Shown here: positions 34,849 to 43,840 of the stretch, piece after piece
How positions within the stretch are numbered: the stretch's first letter is position 1
How the letters are laid out: every line of letters starts with the position of its first letter
Assembly: GCA_028274465.1 (NCBI GenBank)
Contig: CM051456.1
Coordinates: 86,104,753-86,168,752, forward strand
Source of the DNA: Plantago ovata
Taxonomy: Eukaryota; Streptophyta; Magnoliopsida; Lamiales; Plantaginaceae
Length of the DNA stretch: 64,000 nucleotides
Reading direction: 5' to 3'
Position numbers and translations under genes: made by a program
The notes under the pieces: model-generated
Database searches by the model: none
The model's input: the letters and a program-made list of their open reading frames with translations, nothing else
Told to the model about the DNA's origin: nothing

Positions 34849-35859
34849 ATGGACACAAGAGCCAAGAAGAAAGCAAGGAAGGATGGAGCTTCAACCTCCA
34901 AGGAGAATCCGGCATCAACTCCAAGGGAGATTCCCCGTGATGAAGGCGACCGTGACCCATACAAAGAATCGGACGCATTGCGGAGGTTCCGATACAACTT
35001 CTATAGGGGAGGAGAACGGTCAGTGATTTGGGACCGTAGCATCTCCTTTACTTCAAAGGAGTTGGACGTACTAAAGGGGACAAAATATGAGAACAAGGGA
35101 CTTTTCTTTGATGTACCCTATGCTCACCTTACCAGGCTTATAACGGAGAGAGGATGGACCTTCTATGGGAAAGAACTCTCCGGATGGGATAGAGACCTTG
35201 TCGAGGAGTTCCACATTGCCTTCGAGGACTATAACTATAAGGCCGAAGCAGTACCTATTCGTGGTGTGATGGTCCCTTTCTCACCATTGAGTATCACTAG
35301 TTTCATTATGGGACTAGAGGAACCCTTGCGGGAAGACAAGAATAAGGTAGCATACTATGTGAGTGATCCCTATGTGCACTATGTCTATGACCCAACGATT
35401 GAGAAGTTTTCGAGGAGGTTAGTCGGGGTTCTGACAACCAATGACTACAAGCCAAGGAAGATTCGTCTCGATAACACCTTGAAGTATAAAGATTTGCACT
35501 TGCACGCCCGCATGATCCTACCTTTCGTGGTAGCTAATCTGATCCCGAGACTCATAACCAAAGAGATAACGCCGGTAGTCGGGATCTTAATCTATTCCCT
35601 CATGGCGAACATGCCCATCATTCCCGGGGACATCATCTTCCAGCAATTCGAGATTAAACGAGAACCCGGCCACCCACTAGTATTCCCACATCTGATCACT
35701 GCTATGTGTGAGAAAGCAAATGTGCCAAACATCCGGCGCACCGAGGCATCGAGGGAACCAATCGACATAGAAACATACGATCTGATACTCCACCGCTTCG
35801 GAGTAGAGCAAGGGTTCGAAGACCCTTTTCCCCTTGTCATCCCTCACCGATCCGAGTGA
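34849..35859 (+). CDS. D1 ORF3, plant transposon protein domain (possible env-like position)
   Basis: 336 residues, intact. The start ATG at 34849 has a good context (accATGG). The N-terminus is basic and low-complexity (MDTRAKKKARKDG); the body contains LTRLITERGWTFYGKELSGWD, LVEEFHIAFEDYN and VPIRGVMVPFSPLSITSFIMGL. This resembles the 'putative plant transposon protein' domain common in Athila-related elements (Pfam PF20167, from memory). I see no signal peptide or obvious membrane segment, so an envelope role is doubtful. It occupies the position after gag-pro where Athila elements have a third ORF. Function unknown. Confidence 0.7.
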   Translation: MDTRAKKKARKDGASTSKENPASTPREIPRDEGDRDPYKESDALRRFRYNFYRGGERSVIWDRSISFTSKELDVLKGTKYENKGLFFDVPYAHLTRLITERGWTFYGKELSGWDRDLVEEFHIAFEDYNYKAEAVPIRGVMVPFSPLSITSFIMGLEEPLREDKNKVAYYVSDPYVHYVYDPTIEKFSRRLVGVLTTNDYKPRKIRLDNTLKYKDLHLHARMILPFVVANLIPRLITKEITPVVGILIYSLMANMPIIPGDIIFQQFEIKREPGHPLVFPHLITAMCEKANVPNIRRTEASREPIDIETYDLILHRFGVEQGFEDPFPLVIPHRSE

Positions 35860-36039
35860 TTTTGCGGTGGTGGTACTCCTTTTTATACTCTTAATTGATG
35901 ATGTAACTTGAAGACTTCTTTACTTTTTTTATTGCTTTTGTAGTTGTGGCCTGTGAGCCTTTTGTCGTGTTTAGAGTAGCTTAGCCTTTTGTCTTGGTGC
36001 CTTAGGTGATTAAGATAGGAAAAAACATCGAAAATCATG

Positions 36040-36205
36040 AAACAGAGCCAAGCGAAGCACCTGGCAAGCCCAAGCGGTCCGCTCGGAATTCCAGTAAGAA
36101 TTTCATTCTTACTGGAATTTCAAGCGGAGCGCCTGGAGCGTCCCAAGCGCTCCGCTTGACAAGCGAACCGCTTGGCTCCCGCCAAGCGGTCCGCCTGGAC
36201 CCTGT
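36040..36205. repeat. Second internal palindrome array, D1
   Basis: CCAAGCG-N3-CGCTTGG-type units with loops GTC, GAG, CTC and AAC, plus one CAGTAAGAAT/ATTCTTACTG palindrome (36091..36115). Downstream sequence (cccagattttcctcg...gagtcctttcag) resembles that after the single array of element A. Confidence 0.83.
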
Positions 36206-37780
36206 ACCCAGATTTTCCTCGTTTTTTCCATTCTTCTCACCTTCGCGCACCCGTTTTCACATGTTTCTTGAGTCCTTTCAGGTACTACTCATACATAGGA
36301 GATTGGACACGAACCTTTATCTCAGGAAAGTGTACTTTCAATCCAATTTTTCCTTTTCATTCAACTTTTCTTTGCTCGAGGACGAGCAAAAGTTTAGGTT
36401 TGGGGAGGGGGTATTGGATTTTCAGTACTATATGCTTGTGTGGTTCGTACATGCCCGATTTTACTCAAGTTCATGTGATTTGTCGTGTTTTTTCAAATTT
36501 TTGCATGCATATCATCCCTAGATTAGTTGTTGCACGTTGCTGTGTGTGGAGTTTATTGCCAAGTCTTTCAAACTTTTTTATTGAGTAGACTAACTGTTTA
36601 AGACCATTGATCATATGTTGCATCACTTTGCAAGTAGTTTGAGGCTTGTCTCGCTTGGTTTGTCACATTCGCATGTGCACTAGTTAAGCTTAGTAGTCTC
36701 GACATCACCTTGAGTGGTGTTTCTTCTGCTGCGGTTCACGATGGCCTTATAAAATGATGCATGTTAGAGTGTCTGGTTGTAACCCGTGTAATTATGTACG
36801 TAAGAGGCGACAAGTTCTTCACCTCGATTAGAGATTGCCAAATGCCTAGGAAGGAGGTAGTGTGAGGTGTGCAATTCCTTGTATTAAACCTATTCTATCG
36901 AATAGGTTTGGGGAGGGGGTTGCTTCGTTGATCTTGTCTTTCGTCTTTGAGTCGTTGTAAAGTTTCCTTTTTCTTTTCTTTTTGTTTTGTGTCCCATCCT
37001 ATTCTTTCGAATAGGTTTGGGGAGGTGTTTTTGACACTTAGTACTGCTGCTTGCCCCTATATATAAAAAAAAAAAAAAGAAAGAGAAAAAGAAAAGAAGA
37101 AAAAAAGAGAAAAGAAAAAGAGAAAATAAAAAAAAAATAAGAAGAAAGAAAATAAAGAATAAGACCCAAAAGCAAAAGAAGGGTCGTTGCAAGCCAAAAG
37201 CAGTCTCGTAGTGTCAAGTGTCATGTAACTATTTTGTCCTTGTGAAGTATCGAGTTGTAAATTCTATCTTTCGTTTCGTGTCGCCTTTGTCCAAGGCCTG
37301 TTCTTGACCGCCCTCGTCGTGCTATTCAAGAAGTGGTTGAAAGAAGCTCATTTTTGAGAGTCTGGGTAGAATAGGGGAGTGTATCTTTCTAAGGAAACCC
37401 TCCTTCGTTTGATGAGAGCCAGTATTGGTTCGCCCTCTCTTGAGGAAAAGTCTCGCTTGGTGAATAGTTGTAAGCCCTCGGTTTCATAGGCACGGGGCAA
37501 TTGTAGTATGATAACATGCATCATTGTGTCGTCACTGACCAGGTCCAGGTAGAAGATGTTACGAGAGACTCCTTTGCTTAACCAAGTGCACATGAGAATG
37601 TGTATATTCGCAATCGAGGCATTCTTCAACCTACTTGCATGTCATGCTCATTTGGTTTTGTTCATAAGCATTTGGTAGATTCAATAGATTAGTTCACTTT
37701 ACTTGGCATGAGACGCCTTTTGTGTTGCATTTAGGATAGTTTGTTGCTTGAGGACAAGCAAAGGTTTGGTTTGGGGAGTT
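36206..37780 (+). other. D1 3' untranslated region
   Basis: Non-coding. Contains the hairpin GCTCGAGGACGAGC (36374..36387) followed by GGTTTGGGGAGGGGG, the hairpins CCTATTCTATCGAATAGG (36889..36906) and CCTATTCTTTCGAATAGG (36998..37015) with adjacent G-rich tracts, an A-rich tract (37066..37170), the block shared with A and C (37290..37740), the hairpin GCTTGAGGACAAGC (37746..37759) and the polypurine tract (37760..37780). Confidence 0.75.
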
Positions 37781-39183
37781 TGATGAACGTATTTTTGACG
37801 CGTACATCTTGTCTTTTTTACCTTCTTTTGCTATCTTCTAGCCTTGTTTTTTGGTTAGTTTTGTAGAATAGTGTCACGTTTTGTGTTTTCTGCATTTTCA
37901 GGCACTTAGGTACGAAACGGCGTTTTTGGAGCTAAAAACGAGCCCTTTTGATGGAAAAGATGGCCCCGTTGAAGTTCCCCAATCTCCGTGGCCTGTTCGT
38001 GAGTGTTTGAGCATCAATAAGCATTGAGAATGATGAGTCCAAGGCACCCGAGGGCCGTACGAGGGCAAAAAGATTGAGTTTGAAGACAAAAATCTGCCCA
38101 GGAGCCAAGCTAAGCGCCTGGAATAGTGAAGCGCTCCGCTTCATTTTCCAGGAGCTTTGGCACAGCAGCCAAGCGAAGCGCTTGGAGGGCCAAAGCGAAG
38201 GCTTGCCAAGCACTCCGCTTGGCCTCTCCAAGCGGTCCGCTTGGCAGCGGTTACGTTTTTGGATTTTCCTTCTTAGATCTGATCTTCTGTTACTTTTTCC
38301 ATACTTTTGAACTGTAGCTTCGTTTTGGAGAGATCCTAAGCCCCAAAACTCAGAGAAAACTCAGATTACATTGTATTTTAGATTGGATTAAAGGTTTTGG
38401 CATAGGATTGCATCCGTTGTTTCATCTACGGAGAGGTTTTCATCAATACCCACCGATTAGTGACAGGTTGGTGGTAACATTGTATCATTATCTCTTGTCT
38501 AGTAGTTTGATTTGATGTATTCTATTTACAATTCATATGATTTGATGTCTATGTTGATGAATATGAGTAGCTAAATCCTTTGTGTTGGTGGTAGAATGTA
38601 GAATATGCATGCTATGGGTTATGTTTATGCTTACATGAGATTGTGATTCAATCTTGCTGCAAATTCCTTCATATGATTCTTAGTTGCCTATAAAATATAT
38701 TCGAATTGGGTATAGTGACAAACTCTTGGTCAATGAAAGCTATAGGATTGTATGTTGGAGATTTGCAGCATGCTAGATAAATGGTGTTAGTGACAAGCAC
38801 CTCTAAAGTATTGATAGTGATCTTTTATGATGTGTGTCTTGAAAGTTACCTAGACGAGTTGCTTAGCAGACTTGATCGAAGGTTTTACGCACTGAACTTG
38901 TGAGCATATTCGTAACCCATGCATGTGTATTTGATTTCTACCACCAACCGTTTTCCAAACTTGATTACAACAATCTGATTTCTCGTTGCTTTGTTCAAAG
39001 AAAACGATTCTATAAACATTTGAACTCGTTGTCTGAAATAACTAGCAAAAACCACAATCAAAGCCACGTTAGGTCCCGAGAGAACGACACTCGGGGAAAG
39101 CTTGCCATTGCACTCTAGTTTGTGTAGTGATAAGTGTTCTTTGGCTTTTAAACAAATTTAATTGGTGAAAAACGACATCATCA
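37781..39183 (+). repeat. D1 3' LTR (LTR2)
   Basis: 1403 bp, TGATGAACGTATT to ACGACATCATCA. Near-identical to LTR1, with private changes such as gcgtacatc and ggcctgttcg. Its end abuts the truncated D2 LTR with no bases between. Confidence 0.92.
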
Positions 39184-39599
39184 GCATGCTAGATAAATGG
39201 TGTTGGTGACAAGCACCTCTAAAGTATTGATAGTGGTCTTTTATGATGTGTGTCTTGAAAGTTACCTAGACGAGTTGCTTAGCAGACTTGATTGAAGGTT
39301 TTACGCACTGAACTTGTGAGCATATTCGTAACCCATGCATGTGTATTTGATTTCTACCACCAACCGTTTTCCAAACTTGATTACAACAATCTGATTTCTC
39401 GTTGCTTTGTTCAACGAAAACAATTCTATAAATACTTGAACTCGTTGTCTGAAATAACTAGCAAAAACCACAAACAAAGCCACGTTAGGTCCCGAGAGAA
39501 TGACACTCGGGGACAACTTGCCATTGCACTCTAGTTTGTGTAGTGATAAGTGTTCTTTGGCTATTAAACAAATTTAATTGGTGAAAAACGACATCATCA
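39184..39599 (+). repeat. D2 5' LTR, truncated
   Basis: 416 bp, starting inside the LTR at GCATGCTAGATAAATGG and ending ACATCATCA before the D2 primer site. It shares variant bases with LTR3 rather than LTR1 or LTR2. About 970 bp of the left LTR are missing. Confidence 0.9.
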
Positions 39600-39602
39600 A
39601 TT

Positions 39603-39620
39603 TGGCGCCGTTGCCGGGGA
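39603..39620 (+). other. D2 primer-binding site (tRNA-Asp)
   Basis: TGGCGCCGTTGCCGGGGA, 3 bp after the truncated LTR. Confidence 0.9.
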
Positions 39621-39731
39621 CTTAACTCCTTTGGTTGGTGTTTTTGTTTTGGTTTTTTCAGCCAACATCTCTTCTTTGCCTTATTTCTGTATTTTGTTTC
39701 TTTTTGACTTGCTCGAATTTCAGGTGAGTGC

Positions 39732-42053
39732 ATGCCTAGAACCCGAACGGGTAGACCTATTATTGAACCTTTTGTAGACGAGATCGATCGTTTGTTTCAA
39801 AGGAGAAGGAGGAATTTGAATCTCGAGTTTGAAGAAGTAGCATCTAGACCTTCCACTTTTGGTATTCGGGAAGAGTCTTCTTCTTATCTTTTGGAGCCAA
39901 TTCTTGAATCTGTTTACTTGGAAGGTGAAATGGCGAAGCGGCCTATACGTACACTTACTAAGCCTACGGTTGGGGCTAGAGGACCAGCAATTGTCCTCAT
40001 TGATGCCACAAGGAACTTGGAGATCAAGAATCACATGTTCCAACAACTTCCCAAATTCTATGGGATGGCTAATGAGGACATGATTGGGTTCTTGAATGAG
40101 CTCGAGAATTTTGTTCTCCATCTTGGGCGACCAGGAGCTGGTGTTACGGATGATGATCTCCGTTTGAAGGCCTTTTCTATGGGGCTAGGTGATCGTGCAA
40201 AGGCTTGGCTTAATACTTTGGAGGCCGGGTCTTTGACAACATGGGATCTTTGTTTTGATAAGTTCATGGAGCGTTACTACCCCGCTTCCAAGACGATGGC
40301 TATGAAGAGACAAATTAGCTCCTTCGAGCAGAGGTATGATGAGCCTTTCCACGAGGCATGTGATCGATTCATGGGGTTGCATCATCGATGCCCACATCAC
40401 GGGTATGATAAAGGTCAGCTTCTCCAATTCTTTTACAATGGTTTACATCCCGAGATTCAATCTCAAGTGGATAGTATTTGTGTAGGTAGTATGGGGGAGT
40501 TGCTTCCTTCTCAAGCTCAAGTGAAGCTGGACATGATGTATCGGAATTCCCGAAACCGGAATGTGAGGGCTCGTGTGCTCCAAAAGGAGCAAAGAGGTGA
40601 GGCCAAGGTAGTGGTAGAACAAAATGCCTTCGATGGGTTCGCCGATGAAGTGAAGCAAGCTTTGAGGCAAAGCGTTCCTTCTCCTTCTACGGAAGTTTGT
40701 GGTGTGTGCAAGAACTATGGGCACCCGGCCTATTTATGCCGTTCTGAATTTGCTAGAGAGCAATATATCACGAACGATGTCTGTCAAGAAGTGTATGCTC
40801 CTGAGGGAGAGCAAGTAGTTGGAGATGTGAACTACGGGCAAGGATATGGCAATATGAGGCCACAAAACCGTGGGGGACAAGGACCACGAGGTGGGCACCA
40901 GAATCAAGGCAACCGTGGTTATGTTCATAACCCGGATCAATATGCCTATGGGCCTAATCAAGATAGAAGTCGTCTCAGCTATGGGAACAATTGGTATGAA
41001 GGAGCACCGCCTTCTAATCCTACACCTCCACCTCAGGTTGCTAGTTCGGGACCACAAGGTGGAGGGGTGCTTCCTTCTCCTCTTGTCTCTTCTCTCAACG
41101 ATCTTGTGTTGAAGACGAATATGTTTATGGAGCATTACTATCGTAATGAAGCTACTAACAATCAGCGGTTTGAGAAGCTTGAGGCTAGTAGTAGCAACCT
41201 CCATAAGAAGTTGCAAGAGTTGATAGATCGGGGGGCTAGTAGAGAGCAAGGGAAGTTTCCCCGGAACACGGAGAAGGCTATGGCCATAACCGTGGTGACT
41301 GATTTGCCCGTGGAGATCACAGTTGTGAGAGACAATGCACGAGTTGAGGTGCCAAGTTGCAAGATTACTGAAACTTGCAAGGTGAGTGAGGAGGTCGAGA
41401 CTCCTAAGGTGGTTATGGAAGAGGAAGTTGTCGCACAATCTGATGCGATAGTTGAAGAGGTGAAAGAAAACTCATCGTCTGAGGATGAGATGGTGGATAT
41501 GGTGGAAGTGCCCATCCAAGAGAACTTCGATGTTGAAATCGGCTTGGGGAAGAAGGACGGAATAGTGGCAACTCTGGACACGGGAGCGGGTGTGAATGTT
41601 ATACCCTTGAACGTGTATGAAGAGTCGGGTTTGTCTGGCTTGAGACCAATGAAATGCATGGTGCAATTAGCGGATGGGTCCATGAAAAAGCCGTTGGGTG
41701 TGATTGAGAACTTGGCGGTGAGGGTTGCCGGTGTAGAGGTGAAGACTAATTTCATCGTTATGCCTACATCTTCTGCTAAGCTCAAAGATGTGGTTCTCTT
41801 GGGTAGAGCCTTCATCAACAAAGTGCATATGGTCATAGACATGTATCGCCGAACATGTCACTTTGAGGTAAATGGCAAGCAACACACGTTGCGAGCCATT
41901 GTTGATTCATGTGCTTATGTTGATACTAACGAACTTGTAGGATTTTTTGGTCCACTTTATGTTCGTCAAGATGTGCAGGGAATTGATGCTTTGAGAGGCA
42001 ATTGGAGGGGGAAGTCTAGTACCCGAGGAAAATCAATTCCGCATGAGTTGTGA
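39732..42053 (+). CDS. D2 Gag-protease polyprotein, intact
   Basis: 773 residues, no stop or frameshift, ending in TGA. It would form virus-like particles in the cytoplasm and cleave itself. The gag domain is about residues 90-260 (LEIKNHMFQQLPKFYG, GLGDRAKAWLNTLEAGSL, RQISSFEQRYDEPFHEA); a CCHC zinc knuckle (CGVCKNYGHPAYLC) is at about 323-336 for RNA binding; a Gly/Asn/Gln-rich linker and an acidic linker follow. The retropepsin domain has catalytic D616-T-G and VVLLGRAF about 75 residues later. The frame closes soon after the protease, and no RT or integrase lies between here and LTR3. D1 has the same gene with two stops. The start was chosen by matching position in D1. Confidence 0.93.
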   Translation: MPRTRTGRPIIEPFVDEIDRLFQRRRRNLNLEFEEVASRPSTFGIREESSSYLLEPILESVYLEGEMAKRPIRTLTKPTVGARGPAIVLIDATRNLEIKNHMFQQLPKFYGMANEDMIGFLNELENFVLHLGRPGAGVTDDDLRLKAFSMGLGDRAKAWLNTLEAGSLTTWDLCFDKFMERYYPASKTMAMKRQISSFEQRYDEPFHEACDRFMGLHHRCPHHGYDKGQLLQFFYNGLHPEIQSQVDSICVGSMGELLPSQAQVKLDMMYRNSRNRNVRARVLQKEQRGEAKVVVEQNAFDGFADEVKQALRQSVPSPSTEVCGVCKNYGHPAYLCRSEFAREQYITNDVCQEVYAPEGEQVVGDVNYGQGYGNMRPQNRGGQGPRGGHQNQGNRGYVHNPDQYAYGPNQDRSRLSYGNNWYEGAPPSNPTPPPQVASSGPQGGGVLPSPLVSSLNDLVLKTNMFMEHYYRNEATNNQRFEKLEASSSNLHKKLQELIDRGASREQGKFPRNTEKAMAITVVTDLPVEITVVRDNARVEVPSCKITETCKVSEEVETPKVVMEEEVVAQSDAIVEEVKENSSSEDEMVDMVEVPIQENFDVEIGLGKKDGIVATLDTGAGVNVIPLNVYEESGLSGLRPMKCMVQLADGSMKKPLGVIENLAVRVAGVEVKTNFIVMPTSSAKLKDVVLLGRAFINKVHMVIDMYRRTCHFEVNGKQHTLRAIVDSCAYVDTNELVGFFGPLYVRQDVQGIDALRGNWRGKSSTRGKSIPHEL

Positions 42054-42088
42054 AGAGTCGAGCTAACGACTTTTAAACGAAGGCGCTT

Positions 42089-42106
42089 CTCGGGAGGCAA
42101 CCCGAG
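42089..42106 (+). other. AGGCAA-loop hairpin after gag-pro, D2
   Basis: CTCGGG-AGGCAA-CCCGAG, 36 bp past the gag-pro stop, in the same context as in D1 and C. Confidence 0.75.
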
Positions 42107-42224
42107 GTTGTAGGTACTTGCATATAGATTAGGAGCACGTTTAAATTTTGTTTCGTTGTTTAGACAAGGTTTTTGGGGTGAAAATTTAGCAAAAGTCGGA
42201 AAAAAAATGGATTTGGGAGCTCCA

Positions 42225-42395
42225 GGTCCCAAGCGAACCGCTTGACAAGCCTAAGCGGTCCGCTTGGATTTCCAGTAAGAATTTCATTCTTACTGGAAAT
42301 CCAAGCGGAGCGCTTGGCAGGTCCCAAGCGGACCGCTTGCCAAGCGCTTCGCTTGGCTTTCCTTCAGAAAGCCAAGCGGAACACTTGTGCATCAA
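42225..42395. repeat. First internal palindrome array, D2
   Basis: CCAAGCG-N3-CGCTTGG-type units with loops AAC, GTC, GAG, GAC and CTT, and a CAGTAAGAAT/ATTCTTACTG palindrome at 42272..42296. Shorter than in D1, by loss of one palindrome and its neighbouring units. Followed by a leader and an intron-like region to 43051. Confidence 0.83.
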
Positions 42396-43057
42396 AGCTC
42401 CCCACTTCGTTCTTTTTTTTCCTCCATTGCCGATTTAACACCCCAAAAATCTCAATCTCTCTCAATTCTCCACCAATTCTTGCAATCTTGTGCATTTTAC
42501 AAAGCCCATCACCCCCTCTATCATCTAAACCGATCAAATTTCACGTTTGAAGCATCCATAACAAGGAATCAAATGTACCTCTCATGAACCTTAACTTTTT
42601 TGAATTTGGGATTTTATCTTAATTAGCTTCAATTGTGTTATGCATTGGTGAATTAGAGTTTGATGATGATTGTTGAGCATGTTTCTTACTAGATGTGATG
42701 TCTAAATTCGAATTTTGCTCCTCTTGATTTATGATGAATTCTATTGCTCGAATTTTTCCTATATAATTGTTTGATGATTGTTAGCCTTGAATTTGAGTTA
42801 TGTTATGATTATGGTGATGTTGTGATTGCATGAGAATTGTTGGATTGGTTGGGTAATTCAATTGGAGAGTTTGTTTGCTTGGTTTAGATTCGTATGGATT
42901 TATCGTAACGAAGTGTTAAAGCTTCTCGATTTCTTCATACGAACTTTAGCAAGCCCTCAACTCACCATGAGATTACTTGAGTGAGTATTGGAGTCTAGGA
43001 GTCAAGTCTAATTCTCATTGTCTCTTGAAGTTATCAAATAAGATTATTCTAGGTACA

Positions 43058-43423
43058 ATGGCATCGAGAAGAACCAAGAGATCAAGGGGAGAAGAGACCT
43101 CGAGTGCCCAACAAACGGCCACACCCGGCGAGTATCGCCAATCGGGGAGGGCAAGGCAATTCGAAGCGAGTTTCCATGCCCACAAGCACACGTACATTTC
43201 TGAGAGGAGCATTCGCTTCACGGCTGGTGAGAGCGAGTTGGATGGTGCTAGAGAGCTCAACAAGCTCATTACTGAGCGAGGGTGGAAGTACTATGGCGAG
43301 GTCATGCCAAATTGGGACCAAGCAGTAGTGGAGGACTTCTATATTGCCTTCACGGACTACAATGAACGGACCGGTGGTAGTGGGAGTGCCTTTCCTAACA
43401 CCCCCTACGACCCCTTCTCCTAG
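43058..43423 (+). CDS. D2 ORF3, short and probably truncated
   Basis: 121 residues from ATG 43058, six bases after a TTCTAG acceptor. The basic N-terminus (MASRRTKRSRGEE) and the core LNKLITERGWKYYGEVMPNWDQAVVEDFYIAFTDYNE are related to D1 ORF3 (LITERGWTFYGKELSGWDRDLVEEFHIAFEDYN). It stops at DPFS where D1 continues for about 200 more residues. Either truncated or a shorter family member. Function unknown. Confidence 0.6.
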   Translation: MASRRTKRSRGEETSSAQQTATPGEYRQSGRARQFEASFHAHKHTYISERSIRFTAGESELDGARELNKLITERGWKYYGEVMPNWDQAVVEDFYIAFTDYNERTGGSGSAFPNTPYDPFS

Positions 43424-43679
43424 AGACACCAGCCGACAGAGGCCACATTTGTCGGTAGTATTTTTATATTATCGTTATTTTGGCTTGTTTACTATTGTTG
43501 GTTGAAACTCTTTTCATTTCGATTTGGTTGTATGATGTTGTGACTTATGACTCTTGTACTCTTAGTTTGCTTTTGTAGTTGTGGTCTGTGTGCCTTTTGT
43601 CGTGATTCGTTTAGTCTAGTGTTTGTCTTGGTGCCTTAGGTGATTAAGATAGGAAAAAACATCGAAAATCTGGAAACAG

Positions 43680-43840
43680 AGCCAAGCGAAGCGCTTGGAA
43701 GGGCCAAGCGGTCCGCTTGAAATTTCAGTAAATCAAAAAGTTTACTGGAATTTCAAGCGGAGCGCCTGGAGCCTCCCAAGCGCTCCGCTTGACAAGCGGA
43801 CCGCTTGGCGGGAGCCAAGCGGTCCGCCTGGACCCTGTAC
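43680..43840. repeat. Second internal palindrome array, D2
   Basis: CCAAGCG-N3-CGCTTGG-type units with loops AAG, GTC, GAG, CTC and GAC. The central long palindrome here is a different sequence with arms CAGTAAA/TTTACTG (43727..43749), where D1 has CAGTAAGAAT/ATTCTTACTG: sequence changed, palindromy kept. Confidence 0.83.

Noticed and set aside
34849-35859. Envelope glycoprotein for D1 ORF3
   Set aside because: No signal peptide, transmembrane segment or furin-like site is visible. Only the position matches.
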